Assembly: GCA_016710285.1 (NCBI GenBank)
Contig: JADJXR010000001.1
Location: 1,054,001 to 1,118,000 of the forward strand
DNA length: 64,000 nt
Reading direction: 5' to 3'
From: Chlorobiota bacterium
GTDB lineage: Bacteria > Bacteroidota > Ignavibacteria > OLB7
Part shown: one piece after another, positions 42,265 through 51,749 of the stretch
How the letters are laid out: each line of letters begins with the position of its first letter
How positions within the stretch are numbered: the stretch's first letter is position 1
Position numbers and translations under genes: made by a program
The notes under the pieces: model-generated
Told to the model about the DNA's origin: nothing
Database searches by the model: none
What the model saw: the letters and a program-made list of their open reading frames with translations, nothing else

Positions 42265-43263
42265 ATGGGAAAAGCTGCCAAAGTTTTCAAGTGGACAGGG
42301 ATAGTGCTGGGAAGCATTATCGTTCTGTTGGTCGCTGCCGTTTTCATCCTCAACAGCCAATCGTACGATGCCCCCTATCCTGACATCAAGGCCAGCAAGG
42401 ATAGCGCGGTGATTGCCCGCGGGGAATATCTGGCCTATGGATTGGCCCACTGCGCGGGGTGCCATGTTTCCTCGGTGGAGGATTACGCTAAAATTGCCGC
42501 TGGCCAGCGGGTCCCGTTAGTTGGAGGTTTTGAGTTTCAGCTTGGTCCGCTTGGCATTGTCCGCCCCTCCAACATCACCTCCGATCCCGAAACCGGAATT
42601 GGGAAATGGAGCGACCAAGAGATTGCCCGCTCGCTACGCTACGGCGTTGGGCACGATGGGCGCGCCTTGTTCGACTTCATGCCGTTCCATAACCTAAGCG
42701 ATGAGGACCTTACGGCCATCATCTCCTTCTTGCGTGCTCAGCCGCCAGTAAAGAAACAGGTGGAGGTTCGCGACTTGAGTTTTTTGGGAAAGGCAATCAA
42801 CGCGTTTATGATACGGCCAGTGGGACCGGAAGGGGAAGTGGCAAAATCGGTGAAGCCCGACACCACAGCCGAATACGGGAAATATCTTGCCCACTACGTT
42901 GCCAACTGCCGTGGCTGCCACACCAACCGCGACCTAACCACAGGAGCCTACACCGGTCCTGATTTTGCTGGCGGTCTCGTGATGGAATCAGTGCTGGTTC
43001 CAGGAACGGTGTGCGTCACCCCGAACTTAACCCCCGACCCCGAAACCGGCCACATCACCAAGTGGAGCGAGGAGCAGTTCATTACCCGGTTCCGCTCCGG
43101 CCAAATAGTGAAGGCTTCGGAGATGCCGTGGGATATGTTCAAGACCGCGACCGACAACGACTTGAAGGCGATCTACCGCTACCTAAAATCGCTGAAGCCG
43201 ATCAAGAACAAGATCGAAAAGATTGTCACCACGAAGGAGGAGCTGGAGAAGCAAGCTTCGTAA
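42265..43263 (+). CDS. Membrane-anchored dihaem cytochrome c
   Basis: A 332-residue protein starting at the ATG at 42265; an in-frame ATG at 42151 lacks a plausible signal. An N-terminal membrane anchor (about 8-32, WTGIVLGSIIVLLVAAVFIL) is followed by two cytochrome c domains with haem motifs CAGCH (63-67) and CRGCH (215-219). Met ligands are likely downstream, but I cannot assign them with certainty. The layout resembles cytochrome subunits of alcohol/sorbitol dehydrogenases, which transfer electrons in the periplasm. No dehydrogenase partner is adjacent. The divergent neighbour is an OxyR-like regulator. Confidence 0.88.
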   Translation: MGKAAKVFKWTGIVLGSIIVLLVAAVFILNSQSYDAPYPDIKASKDSAVIARGEYLAYGLAHCAGCHVSSVEDYAKIAAGQRVPLVGGFEFQLGPLGIVRPSNITSDPETGIGKWSDQEIARSLRYGVGHDGRALFDFMPFHNLSDEDLTAIISFLRAQPPVKKQVEVRDLSFLGKAINAFMIRPVGPEGEVAKSVKPDTTAEYGKYLAHYVANCRGCHTNRDLTTGAYTGPDFAGGLVMESVLVPGTVCVTPNLTPDPETGHITKWSEEQFITRFRSGQIVKASEMPWDMFKTATDNDLKAIYRYLKSLKPIKNKIEKIVTTKEELEKQAS

Positions 43264-43674
43264 GGCTGCCGCGCTCCGCTGGCACGTGGTGCGGAGGGGA
43301 AAGGGGTTCCACTCTTGGTGCCTTTCTCTTTCAATCTCATAACTGTGCGCAAGCCCCCCTCCCCCAGCATTGGAGGAGGGGGGCTTGCTGCGTTGACAGG
43401 CTATCACTTCCGCACCATTCTTTCCGGCCCCCTACCCTTCATCGCTGGGCAGTGGAGGGCTTTCACGGTGAAATCTCCACCTTCTGATTTTTTCTTATCT
43501 CCTCCCCCCTCCCTCTTCCCCAATGGCTGGCGAGGCCACCCCGATTGAGTCGGTGCGCCCCCCCCTCTGTCAGGTTCCCCACTTTGCGATTGTCAGGCTT
43601 AGCAAACGCAAGAATGAAGCAGAGTCCAAAGCACATCACCAATTAGTAACCGCCTTTCAAAAGGCATTCCATCC
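43264..43674. repeat. Intergenic gap with a GC-rich inverted repeat
   Basis: No gene is visible. A hairpin with perfect 12-base arms AAGCCCCCCTCC / GGAGGGGGGCTT (43351-43362 and 43375-43386) encloses CCCAGCATTGG, shared with the repeat at 20.5 kb. It may also terminate the cytochrome gene. The last 30 bases before the next ATG contain no clear Shine-Dalgarno or TAnnTTTG element. Confidence 0.65.
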
Positions 43675-45993
43675 ATGAGTATCTCACTAACCGCAGCCCG
43701 CGCGATTGGCGCGGGGGGAATTCTTTTGCCCGTCCTGTTCTTGGCCCTGTTCCCGGCAGCGGCCCTGGCACAGGAGCCGAACGGCACGATTCGGGGAATC
43801 GTCGTCAGTGCCGAAACGAAGGAGCCGGTAACCGGCGCAACCGTTGCCATTCCCGACACCAAACGGGGGGCAATCAGCAACCGGAATGGGGAGTTCACCA
43901 TTGAGAAGCTGACCCCAGGAGGATACAGCCTGAAGGTGACATCGCTGGGACACCAACCAGTGGTAAAAACCGACATCATCGTCCGCCCGGACCGCATCAC
44001 ACAGGTGACGATTGAGCTGCCGGAGAAAAGCACCGTTGGGCAAGAAGTCACCGTGACCGCAGGGTACTTCAGCGGGCGCGAGGAATCGGCCATCAGTGCC
44101 GTGGCGATGAATGCCGAGGAGATTCGGCGCGCCCCCGGGTCCGCCGGCGATATCAGCCGCGTGCTGAACGCGCTCCCCAGCGTTGCCCGCACCGCCGACA
44201 ACCGGAACGACCTTGCCGTGCGCGGCGGAAGCCCCGCCGAAACCGGTTTCACCATTGACAATATCCCCATTCCCAACGTCAACTACTTCCCCCAGCAAGG
44301 CTCCAGCGGCGGCCCAATCGGGTTCCTGAATGTTGATTTCATTGATGGAGTTGAGTTCCAAGCCGGCGGCTTCGGTGCCGAGTATGGGGACCGGCTTTCG
44401 TCGGTGGTGGACATCAACTACCGCGACGGAAACCGCGAGGAATTGGAGGGGCAGATTGACCTGAACATGGCGGGGTTCGGCGGCGCAATCGAGGGGCCGC
44501 TTCCGGGGAGCGTTGGGTCGTTTATGCTAAGCGGCCACCGCAGCTATCTGGACCTGATTCAGAAGGCAATCAACCAAGATGGCGCGCCCCGTTTTGGCGA
44601 CCTTCAGGGGAAGGCCACCATTGACCTGGACCAGAACAACCGCGTAACGTTGTTGGGGATTGCCGCGCTTAGCCAATTCAACCGCACGTACGAAGAAGCG
44701 GCGGACAACGGAAATTCATTTGGCGAGCAGCAGACCCTGCAGACCACCGCCGGGGGGAATTGGAGGTCCATCTGGAGTGGCATTGGTTTCTCCAACACCT
44801 CGCTCTCCTTCTCCAGCACCGATGCCGACGAGGAGTTTTTCCGATTCAGCAATCGCCAACTAACCTACCGGAACAACTACGTGGAATCGGCCATCACCCT
44901 TCGCAATCTGAACACGGTGGAGATTGCCGACAACCAGACGCTGGAGTTTGGGATCGAGGCCGCACGCGAGATGATGAACTACGATGTGTACATGGGCCCC
45001 GACACCAACAGCATTGGCGAGGTGACCTCGGCATTGGAGTTTATGAAGGAGTTCACCACTACCAAAGGTGGCGTGTATCTCTCGCACAGCTGGACCCCAA
45101 CCGAAGCGTTGACAACCACCGTTGGGATGCGTGCCGAGTACTTCTCGGTCAATGGCGATCTCACGTTTTCCCCGCGTGCATCGGTTGTGTACCGCGCAAC
45201 CGACCAGCTACGCCTGAAAGGGGCGTTCGGCATCTACCACCAAACATTGCCGATGGTGTTGCTGGCCCAAGACACGCGGAACGAGTCGTTGCCCAGCGTG
45301 CAATCCACCCACTACGTCCTGGGGGCCGACTACATGCTGACCGACGACACAAAGCTGACAGTGGAAGGATACGTGAAGCAGTACCGGAACCTGCCGCTGA
45401 ACCCGCAGCAGCCAATGGCTTCCATCATTGACGAAGCCGCTGGGGACAACGATTTTGGGAATTATGGTGAGTTGCTGGCAAACGGGGAAGGGCGTTCGCA
45501 CGGGGTGGAGTTGTTGCTGCAAAAGAAGTTGGCCGAGGATTTCTACGGGCTGGTGAGCGCCTCCTACATCCGCAGCAGCTACCGCGACGCAAACGGTGAA
45601 TGGCGGGACCGGATGTTCGACAACAAGTATTTGTTCAGCGTGGTTGGCGGGTGGCGGCCAAACAACTTGTGGGAAGTAAGCGTCCGGTTCAACATGGCAG
45701 GGGGCACCCCCTACACCCCGCTTGATCTATCGGAATCTGCACGCCAAAACCGGACGGTCCGCGACAAAAGCAAATTCATGGCCGAACGGTATCCCGATTA
45801 TCACACGCTGAACGTGCGGGTGGACCGCCGTTTTTTGTTCGACCGCTCGAACCTTGTGATCTACCTTAGCGTGCTAAACGCCTACAACCGCGACAACGTT
45901 GCCGACTACCACTGGAACCGAGTAAAGAAGGAGCCACAAGCGCAGCTTCAGCTTGGGTTAATCCCAATTTTGGGGGTGGAGTGGGAGTTGTAG
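43675..45993 (+). CDS. TonB-dependent outer-membrane receptor
   Basis: A 772-residue outer-membrane transporter. A signal peptide (about 1-33, ending AALAQ) is followed by a carboxypeptidase-regulatory-like domain (about 36-115; GTIRGIVVSAETKEPVTGATVAIPD, YSLKVTSLG), the arrangement common in Bacteroidota receptors. A TonB plug follows (RRAPGSAGDISRVLNALPSV, DLAVRGGSP), and then a 22-strand barrel with many Asn/Tyr/Arg turns, ending in an aromatic residue (GVEWEL). The size is typical of siderophore or small-molecule receptors. No SusD partner is adjacent, which argues against a polysaccharide role. The substrate is unknown. Confidence 0.93.
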   Translation: MSISLTAARAIGAGGILLPVLFLALFPAAALAQEPNGTIRGIVVSAETKEPVTGATVAIPDTKRGAISNRNGEFTIEKLTPGGYSLKVTSLGHQPVVKTDIIVRPDRITQVTIELPEKSTVGQEVTVTAGYFSGREESAISAVAMNAEEIRRAPGSAGDISRVLNALPSVARTADNRNDLAVRGGSPAETGFTIDNIPIPNVNYFPQQGSSGGPIGFLNVDFIDGVEFQAGGFGAEYGDRLSSVVDINYRDGNREELEGQIDLNMAGFGGAIEGPLPGSVGSFMLSGHRSYLDLIQKAINQDGAPRFGDLQGKATIDLDQNNRVTLLGIAALSQFNRTYEEAADNGNSFGEQQTLQTTAGGNWRSIWSGIGFSNTSLSFSSTDADEEFFRFSNRQLTYRNNYVESAITLRNLNTVEIADNQTLEFGIEAAREMMNYDVYMGPDTNSIGEVTSALEFMKEFTTTKGGVYLSHSWTPTEALTTTVGMRAEYFSVNGDLTFSPRASVVYRATDQLRLKGAFGIYHQTLPMVLLAQDTRNESLPSVQSTHYVLGADYMLTDDTKLTVEGYVKQYRNLPLNPQQPMASIIDEAAGDNDFGNYGELLANGEGRSHGVELLLQKKLAEDFYGLVSASYIRSSYRDANGEWRDRMFDNKYLFSVVGGWRPNNLWEVSVRFNMAGGTPYTPLDLSESARQNRTVRDKSKFMAERYPDYHTLNVRVDRRFLFDRSNLVIYLSVLNAYNRDNVADYHWNRVKKEPQAQLQLGLIPILGVEWEL

Positions 45994-46073
45994 ATCAGGC
46001 CAAAATTTAACCTTGCAGTTCCGGTAGATAATGGCGAACATTGCGGCGTTGGTCATCATCTACCGGAGTTGCT

Positions 46074-48851
46074 ATGAAATCGTGTTGCATAGTTTGCTTT
46101 TGCCTTTTCTTCGCTGGTATGGCTGCTGCCACAGCGCAACCTGGCGACGTCCGTCTTTCGCCAGAACCGGTTATCACAACCCTTCCCGACGATATCCACA
46201 TTCAAAGCGCGGCAGCAATCGGCAACACCACACTTGCCGTGTGGGGGACGGTGATTGCCAATGGAGATAGTGCGGTTAGGAGGGTCTTATGGAGTCAAAT
46301 AATCCACGGGACGGAGCCACAGGAAGGGAAGGCATTGACAGATACCACCGCCAATCCCCTTGATATTGTCAGCGTTCACAGTTTGGACGATCGCTTCCTT
46401 GTGGTATGGAACGAGCGGCGTGGCGGTGTGAAGCGAACGTACCTTTGCGTTGTTGACACTACCGGGAATGTGATCATTCCCGCACAACAGGTCAGCACCA
46501 TCACAGCAATAGACGACCGTTCAACATGGTTGCTTCGCGGAGCATCCGGGTATTTGTTTTTATATCGAGAAAATCATGGCGGATATGGGTTGCAAGCAAT
46601 TTCCCTAAACACCGATGGCAGCTTGGCCCAAGCACCGTGGACGATACTTAAAGATGGCGTTCTGCGTGTCACGGTAAATTCCCACTCGCCCCACCTTGCC
46701 ATAATTTCCACACAAACTGGAGGCAAGATTATTTATGCCGATGGAACTATTGATTCTGGCATTATCCCTTCCAATCGCATGAATGCAGCCCACACCATCC
46801 GCCCCGATAGCTCATTATATTGCATAATCAAAGATACCCTGTACAAATTCAACAATTACTTCGATGCGGATGCCGAATGGAAGCGGCAGATACAGCTGCG
46901 CGATGGTATAGCCGGCACACAGGTTATTATCCCTCATGAAAATGATTCTTCCATCAGCATTTTCTACGCTGCACACACAGAAATCCAAATAGATAGCAAA
47001 AGTTATACTGACGAAATCCGGCAGTATAAAATAGACCTTACCAACAATACCGATACCATCATAACAACAACATCATATACTGTTCCCTTGCCGAAGATCA
47101 ATTCGATTCCTGACAATGGCTACGTTGAGAAATGGATTGATCAAGTGTACCGTATCAATATCGTGTACAAGGCTTATGTAATAGCCAACAGGGAAATATA
47201 CACCTATGCTGTTGTCCATATGATAGCAATGATTGACAGTGCGGGGATATCCTCACCTGTTATTGCGACAAAGGATTCGGTACTTCCTACTCTTCGAGTA
47301 TCATCTTCTGCTGTTGACGCTGTTCGCACTTCATTTATAGATTCCAGCACTATTGTTCTTCTTGAAAAGAAGATGCAATTGCGTGCTCCTATGGATTCGT
47401 ACTATAAAAATATCAACCAGAACCAGCCGATTCTTACTTTGGTAAATGGCGAACTTATTGCGACCTACACCGAGGGAGACTACCCAAAAACACTACGAAA
47501 TTTTGAACTATTGACCACCAATGGTGGCCTAAGCGATTCTATGATTTTCCTGCCTAAGCTTAGCTCAACCGGAACACCTCCTAAAGACCAATACACGTTC
47601 AGGCAGCACCAAATTCATCGAAATGTTGGGCAGGGGATGTTAGTGGAATTTGACAATAGGCACCGGCCACGGGAACCACACAGTGGCGATTTCCAGGAAG
47701 CTACCGTCAGCACATTCCGTTTTTTTCTTCCTTCGGATACTGGTTGGAGGATTATTGGGGACATTGAAAGCGTTTATATAGATAAAGAAAAGAAACCTAC
47801 ATACATTCGCTACACGGCTACATCATCTATTGTTGACCGCCAATGGGGAATTGGTACGACAGGTGCAATGCAGGCATTTGGTAAAGACTATGAAATGGAG
47901 CACATTGTTTATGCTGTGGATAGCCAAGCAAACAATATCAGCACCATCATCAATACCCCATATACTGGTATTCACCCAATAGACGACAGCGTACAGGCGA
48001 TAATTCCCATAGATTCGCATTCTTTTTTTGTGATTTTTCGCTCATCTATCACAAAATACCGTGATAGCTTGGCATTGTTTTCCAAAAGCTTTCAATGGCA
48101 TCCTTATTCCACCTACTGCCTTGCTGCGAATAAAACATTTCTCCGGTATTACCACCCAGATCCGGCAAATATTATTATTGAAAGCTATGATACGACCCTG
48201 CAACGCCAAGCATGGGCAAAAATTCCGATCCTACAAAGGTTTCCTCATTTTGCTTTTGTGCAAAATCCCACCGACAACTCAATTTCCATTGTGCAAGGGT
48301 TGGATAGTGGGATAGTGATAACGATGCTGGACACAGACCTTCGCCCTTATAGAGATACCGCAACTGGCAGCGAAGTAATAAATGTTCCGATTAGCAGCGG
48401 TCGTATGCTTTCAAGGTTCGTTAGCGGGGTATTCCGCAATGACACGTTGTTTTTTGTGTGGGAAGGGCAAGGGAAAGATGCAACTGATATCTATGGGAAT
48501 ATCTGGGTAAAATCAGCATCTATGATCCCTCCACCAATGAAGGGACCTACACTGCCTGACCCACCTACGCCTACAAAACTAAGCTCCACTGCGGTGCGTT
48601 CTGTTGTGCCAAACCCAGCCACTGATAGGCTTACAATTGATTTTTCTGTGGTCGAAGATGCGACCATTGAATTCCAAATCATCAACATATTGGGCCAGCC
48701 AATTCGCCGCTGGAGCGAGCATCGGCAGGCAGGGGATTTCCAGTCCGTGGTATCATTAGAAGGCATGGCGGCGGGCTATTATTTTTTATTTGTGGAAAAC
48801 GCTCCTGATGGCAACACCATATTTCCCTTTATTGCTTTAGGCGCTCAGTAA
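46074..48851 (+). CDS. Large secreted protein with T9SS type A sorting domain
   Basis: A 925-residue protein starting at the ATG at 46074, with a signal peptide MKSCCIVCFCLFFAGMAAATAQ. The central about 800 residues form repeated beta segments with no family I recognise; lines such as SLDDRFLVVWNERRGG and SPHLAIISTQTGGK suggest a propeller-like or 'WD/PQQ-like' fold. The last about 85 residues match T9SS type A sorting domains: VPNPATDRLTIDF, IEFQIINILGQPIRRW, GMAAGYYFLFVEN. The coding sequence is conspicuously richer in A and T than all flanking genes, suggesting recent acquisition from a lower-GC relative. It stands alone. Confidence 0.85.
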   Translation: MKSCCIVCFCLFFAGMAAATAQPGDVRLSPEPVITTLPDDIHIQSAAAIGNTTLAVWGTVIANGDSAVRRVLWSQIIHGTEPQEGKALTDTTANPLDIVSVHSLDDRFLVVWNERRGGVKRTYLCVVDTTGNVIIPAQQVSTITAIDDRSTWLLRGASGYLFLYRENHGGYGLQAISLNTDGSLAQAPWTILKDGVLRVTVNSHSPHLAIISTQTGGKIIYADGTIDSGIIPSNRMNAAHTIRPDSSLYCIIKDTLYKFNNYFDADAEWKRQIQLRDGIAGTQVIIPHENDSSISIFYAAHTEIQIDSKSYTDEIRQYKIDLTNNTDTIITTTSYTVPLPKINSIPDNGYVEKWIDQVYRINIVYKAYVIANREIYTYAVVHMIAMIDSAGISSPVIATKDSVLPTLRVSSSAVDAVRTSFIDSSTIVLLEKKMQLRAPMDSYYKNINQNQPILTLVNGELIATYTEGDYPKTLRNFELLTTNGGLSDSMIFLPKLSSTGTPPKDQYTFRQHQIHRNVGQGMLVEFDNRHRPREPHSGDFQEATVSTFRFFLPSDTGWRIIGDIESVYIDKEKKPTYIRYTATSSIVDRQWGIGTTGAMQAFGKDYEMEHIVYAVDSQANNISTIINTPYTGIHPIDDSVQAIIPIDSHSFFVIFRSSITKYRDSLALFSKSFQWHPYSTYCLAANKTFLRYYHPDPANIIIESYDTTLQRQAWAKIPILQRFPHFAFVQNPTDNSISIVQGLDSGIVITMLDTDLRPYRDTATGSEVINVPISSGRMLSRFVSGVFRNDTLFFVWEGQGKDATDIYGNIWVKSASMIPPPMKGPTLPDPPTPTKLSSTAVRSVVPNPATDRLTIDFSVVEDATIEFQIINILGQPIRRWSEHRQAGDFQSVVSLEGMAAGYYFLFVENAPDGNTIFPFIALGAQ

Positions 48852-48857
48852 TGAACA

Positions 48858-48892
48858 GAGGGGGGCGCACTACCTAACCATGCCGCCCCCTC
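48858..48892 (+). terminator. Hairpin after the T9SS cargo gene
   Basis: GAGGGGGGCG pairs with CGCCCCCTC (one bulged G) seven bases past the stop codon. No T-tract is present, so it may act as a transcript-end stabiliser instead. Confidence 0.55.
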
Positions 48893-49061
48893 CTGCACCA
48901 CATTTCACACCGGTGCTTCCCAAGCAACCCTATTCACTTTTCAACCCGGGTTTTGCTACGCTGCTGCTGTAACCACCACCTGCAGCAGCTTCCCGTTCAA
49001 GCACCGCCGCATTTTTTCCCACTACTGCAAAAAATGCTTGCAAAGGTGTTCGCATGAATAC

Positions 49062-49069
49062 TATATTTG
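49062..49069 (+). promoter_or_regulatory. Bacteroidota-type promoter: TTG-N21-TATATTTG
   Basis: TATATTTG has a TTG at 49038-49040, 21 bases upstream, within the spacing reported for Bacteroidota -33/-7 promoters. It lies 53 bases before the start of the VOC-family gene. This is the best-formed promoter in the window. Confidence 0.55.
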
Positions 49070-49122
49070 CAGCGGTCTGCAACTCATCAAACTCTTCCAA
49101 ACCACAAAGGAGAAAACGATCC

Positions 49123-49539
49123 ATGAAGAACTTCAATCCCTATCTCATTTTCCCGGGGAACTGCGAGGAAGCTCTGAACTTTTACAAAAACAGCCTGGGC
49201 GGCGAAATCGCCAGCCTGATGCGGTTTAGCGATGCCCCAATGCCCGTGGCCGAGGAGAACGCCCAGCGGGTGATGCACGGCGAATTCCGTTCCAACAACC
49301 TCTATTTCATGGTCTCCGATACCATGCCAGGGGACGACGTGACCCCTGGGAACAACGTGCACTTAAGCCTGCAGTTTGATGATGCTGCCGAGCAAGAAGC
49401 AGCATTCAATGCGCTTGCCGAAGGGGGCAGCGTGCAGATGGCATTGGACAACACCTTCTGGGGCGCACGGTTCGGGATGCTCACCGACCGCTACGGAATC
49501 CGCTGGATGCTGAACTACGAGCTTCCCAAAGAAGCATGA
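49123..49539 (+). CDS. PhnB-like VOC (glyoxalase/bleomycin-resistance) family protein
   Basis: A 138-residue protein of the vicinal-oxygen-chelate superfamily, PhnB/YjdN-like subtype. Hallmarks are the opening NPYLIFPGNCEEALNFYKNSLGGEI, then MHGEFRSNNLYFMVSDT and the C-terminal WGARFGMLTDRYGIRWMLN. Such proteins bind small molecules, often with a metal; the specific ligand is unknown. The start is the ATG at 49123 with AAGGAG seven to ten bases before it. The stop overlaps the next start codon by four bases (ATGA), so translation is coupled. Confidence 0.9.
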   Translation: MKNFNPYLIFPGNCEEALNFYKNSLGGEIASLMRFSDAPMPVAEENAQRVMHGEFRSNNLYFMVSDTMPGDDVTPGNNVHLSLQFDDAAEQEAAFNALAEGGSVQMALDNTFWGARFGMLTDRYGIRWMLNYELPKEA

Positions 49540-49889
49540 CCATTGAGGGTATCCAGCAACTCTGCGCCCAGCTTTCTTCGGTGACCGAAGAACTGAAATG
49601 GGAGCATGAACTTTGTTTTTGCATTGGCGGGAAAATCTTCCTGATGATCCCCCTTGAACGCACCCCCACTCCAGCATCCTTCAAGGTTGCTGACGATGAG
49701 CTTGAGGAGCTGCTGGAACGCGAAGGATTCCGTCCGGCACCCTACTTGGCACGGTACAACTGGGTCACGGTGGAGGACATCGGGCTGATGAATCGAGCCG
49801 AATGGAAAGAGCGGATCGCCCAATCCTACCAGCTGGTTCGCTCACGGTTGCCGAAAAAAATTCAACAGCAGCTGGATACTGGAAGTTGA
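49536..49889 (+). CDS. MmcQ/YjbR-family DNA-binding-like protein
   Basis: A 117-residue protein of the YjbR/MmcQ (CyaY-like fold) family. Typical features are an early EELKWEHELCFCIGGKIFLM, then GF-PAPYLARYNWVTVE and a C-terminal helical segment (IAQSYQLVRSRLPKKIQQQL). Members are proposed to bind DNA but have no firm function. It overlaps the VOC gene by four bases and shares its promoter. Confidence 0.88.
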   Translation: MTIEGIQQLCAQLSSVTEELKWEHELCFCIGGKIFLMIPLERTPTPASFKVADDELEELLEREGFRPAPYLARYNWVTVEDIGLMNRAEWKERIAQSYQLVRSRLPKKIQQQLDTGS

Positions 49890-50062
49890 TCACGCAGTTG
49901 ATCGCAAGCTGGGGCATGGTGAGCAACCATGCCCCAGTTTTGTTTCTCCCCCTTTCTTTCCCTTCCCTCCATCTCGTATTTTCATTTCCGTCTCTCTTCC
50001 TGCGTACGTTGGCTCGGTTTCTGCTGAGCGATCTTTCCATTCATCTTTCCATCCATTGCTCC

Positions 50063-51718
50063 ATGGGCGAACCAATCGAAGCGATTCGCGAACACCTTGC
50101 TGCCGCCGGCAGCCCCACCGAACGCGCCGTGTGGCTGAATCGCCTTGCCATGGAGCTGCACCACAGCGACCCCACCGAAGCGCGGGAACTTTCCAAGCAA
50201 GCACTTGCGATAGCCGCACGCGAAGGGGATAAACGCGGCCAAGCCGAAAGCTACAGGGTGATTGGAAATTGCTGGAATGTGGCGGGGAATTACGCCCGCG
50301 CCAAAATCAATTTTGAGCGTTCCGAGCGGCTGTTTCGCCACGTTGCCGACCCCGAAGGATTGTCCGCAGCGTTACGCGGACTGGGGCTGACTCTGTACTT
50401 CACTGGCGATTATCCTCCGGCACTCCAACGCCTGCAGGAAAGCCTTGAGCTTGCCGAACAAACCGGCAACCTGCGTGATAGAATGCTGGCGTACAACAGC
50501 ATTGGAAGCATCTATCGGCAGCTTGGCGATTACCCCCACGCACTGCAGGAATTTTACCGCAGCCTTGCAATGGCCGAAAAACTGGGCCAAGAAATTGAAC
50601 TGCCAATGGGGAACATCGCCCTTATCCATTACATGCAGTCGGAATATGAGACCTCGCTGGAGATTATGCTGAAGGTGCTGGAGTTGTTTCGCACCAGTGG
50701 CGACCGCCGCAACGAAGCCGCTTGTTTGGGGAATCTGGCATCGCTGTACCACCACTTAAACGATTCGGAATCAAGCATCCAGCATTGGAATATGGCGATG
50801 CTGCTTCATCAAGAATTAGGGGATGAAGGGGGGATTGCCTTCACTCTTCGCGCAATTGGGGAGCTGCACCATGTACGGAAAGAATACCCCGCCGCCTTGG
50901 AGTATTACCAACGCTCCGAAGCACTGGCGCGGCAGATTAATGCACGCCCCCGCTTGGTGGCAACCCTCAACAAGTTGGGAACATTGTGGCAAGATTTAGG
51001 CGACCATGAACAAGCCCTTGCGGTTCTGAATGATGCCGAAGCCATTGCCGCCACGATTGGGGACACCTACTTCCAGATGAGCGCGTTGGAGTCCATCGCG
51101 GAATCGCTGGAACAGATGGGGGATAGCAACGGGGCACTGCAACACTACCGCAGATACCATGACTTGTTCGCGGAGATGGAAGGGCACGAAAAACAGCGGG
51201 AGATAGCCAATGTGGAGATGCGCGCAACGATTGAAGCCGCAAGCCATGAGCGTGAAATGCTGCGCCTGCGTGCCGAAACGTTGGAGCGGGAAATGGAGAT
51301 AAAGAACCGGGAGCTGACCTCGATAGCAATGCAGCTGGTTCAGAAGAATGAGTTCCTGGAAATTTTAAGCCAGCAGATGCGGGAATTGCAGAATGCGGGA
51401 TCGGTGGGAAACGATGTTACGCGAATCATCCGCCAGGTGGATACCACGCGCAACCAATCGAACGATTGGGAATTGTTCGAGGCGCAGTTCCGCTCCACCC
51501 ACCAAGATTTTATTGGCCACCTGCTGGAGCGTGCGCCAACGCTATCCCCCACCGAACTGAAAGTGTGCGCCATGATGAAAATCGCACTCTCCACCAAGGA
51601 GATCGCCAACATCCTGTGCTGCTCGGCCCGAACGGTGGAGCATCACCGCTACAAGGTGCGGAGCAAGTTGGGGCTGGGCACGGAGGATAATCTGGGGACG
51701 TTTCTGGCCAAGCTGTAG
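50063..51718 (+). CDS. TPR-domain transcriptional regulator with one LuxR-type HTH
   Basis: A 551-residue protein similar in design to that at 2811, but with a single HTH. Start is the ATG at 50063; the longer frame from 49802 adds a hydrophobic, implausible leader overlapping the YjbR gene. TPR repeats cover about 20-370, a charged coiled coil with the shared ELTSIAMQLVQKNEFLE block about 375-450, and the LuxR-type HTH about 488-551 (LSPTELKVCAMM, STKEIANILCC, EHHRYKVRSKLG). It probably acts as a cytoplasmic transcription factor whose TPR part receives a protein or peptide signal; targets are not known. A convergent OmpA-like gene ends 31 bases downstream. Confidence 0.85.
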   Translation: MGEPIEAIREHLAAAGSPTERAVWLNRLAMELHHSDPTEARELSKQALAIAAREGDKRGQAESYRVIGNCWNVAGNYARAKINFERSERLFRHVADPEGLSAALRGLGLTLYFTGDYPPALQRLQESLELAEQTGNLRDRMLAYNSIGSIYRQLGDYPHALQEFYRSLAMAEKLGQEIELPMGNIALIHYMQSEYETSLEIMLKVLELFRTSGDRRNEAACLGNLASLYHHLNDSESSIQHWNMAMLLHQELGDEGGIAFTLRAIGELHHVRKEYPAALEYYQRSEALARQINARPRLVATLNKLGTLWQDLGDHEQALAVLNDAEAIAATIGDTYFQMSALESIAESLEQMGDSNGALQHYRRYHDLFAEMEGHEKQREIANVEMRATIEAASHEREMLRLRAETLEREMEIKNRELTSIAMQLVQKNEFLEILSQQMRELQNAGSVGNDVTRIIRQVDTTRNQSNDWELFEAQFRSTHQDFIGHLLERAPTLSPTELKVCAMMKIALSTKEIANILCCSARTVEHHRYKVRSKLGLGTEDNLGTFLAKL

Positions 51719-51749
51719 AACCCGCTGGCATGGGATACGGCGATGGAGT

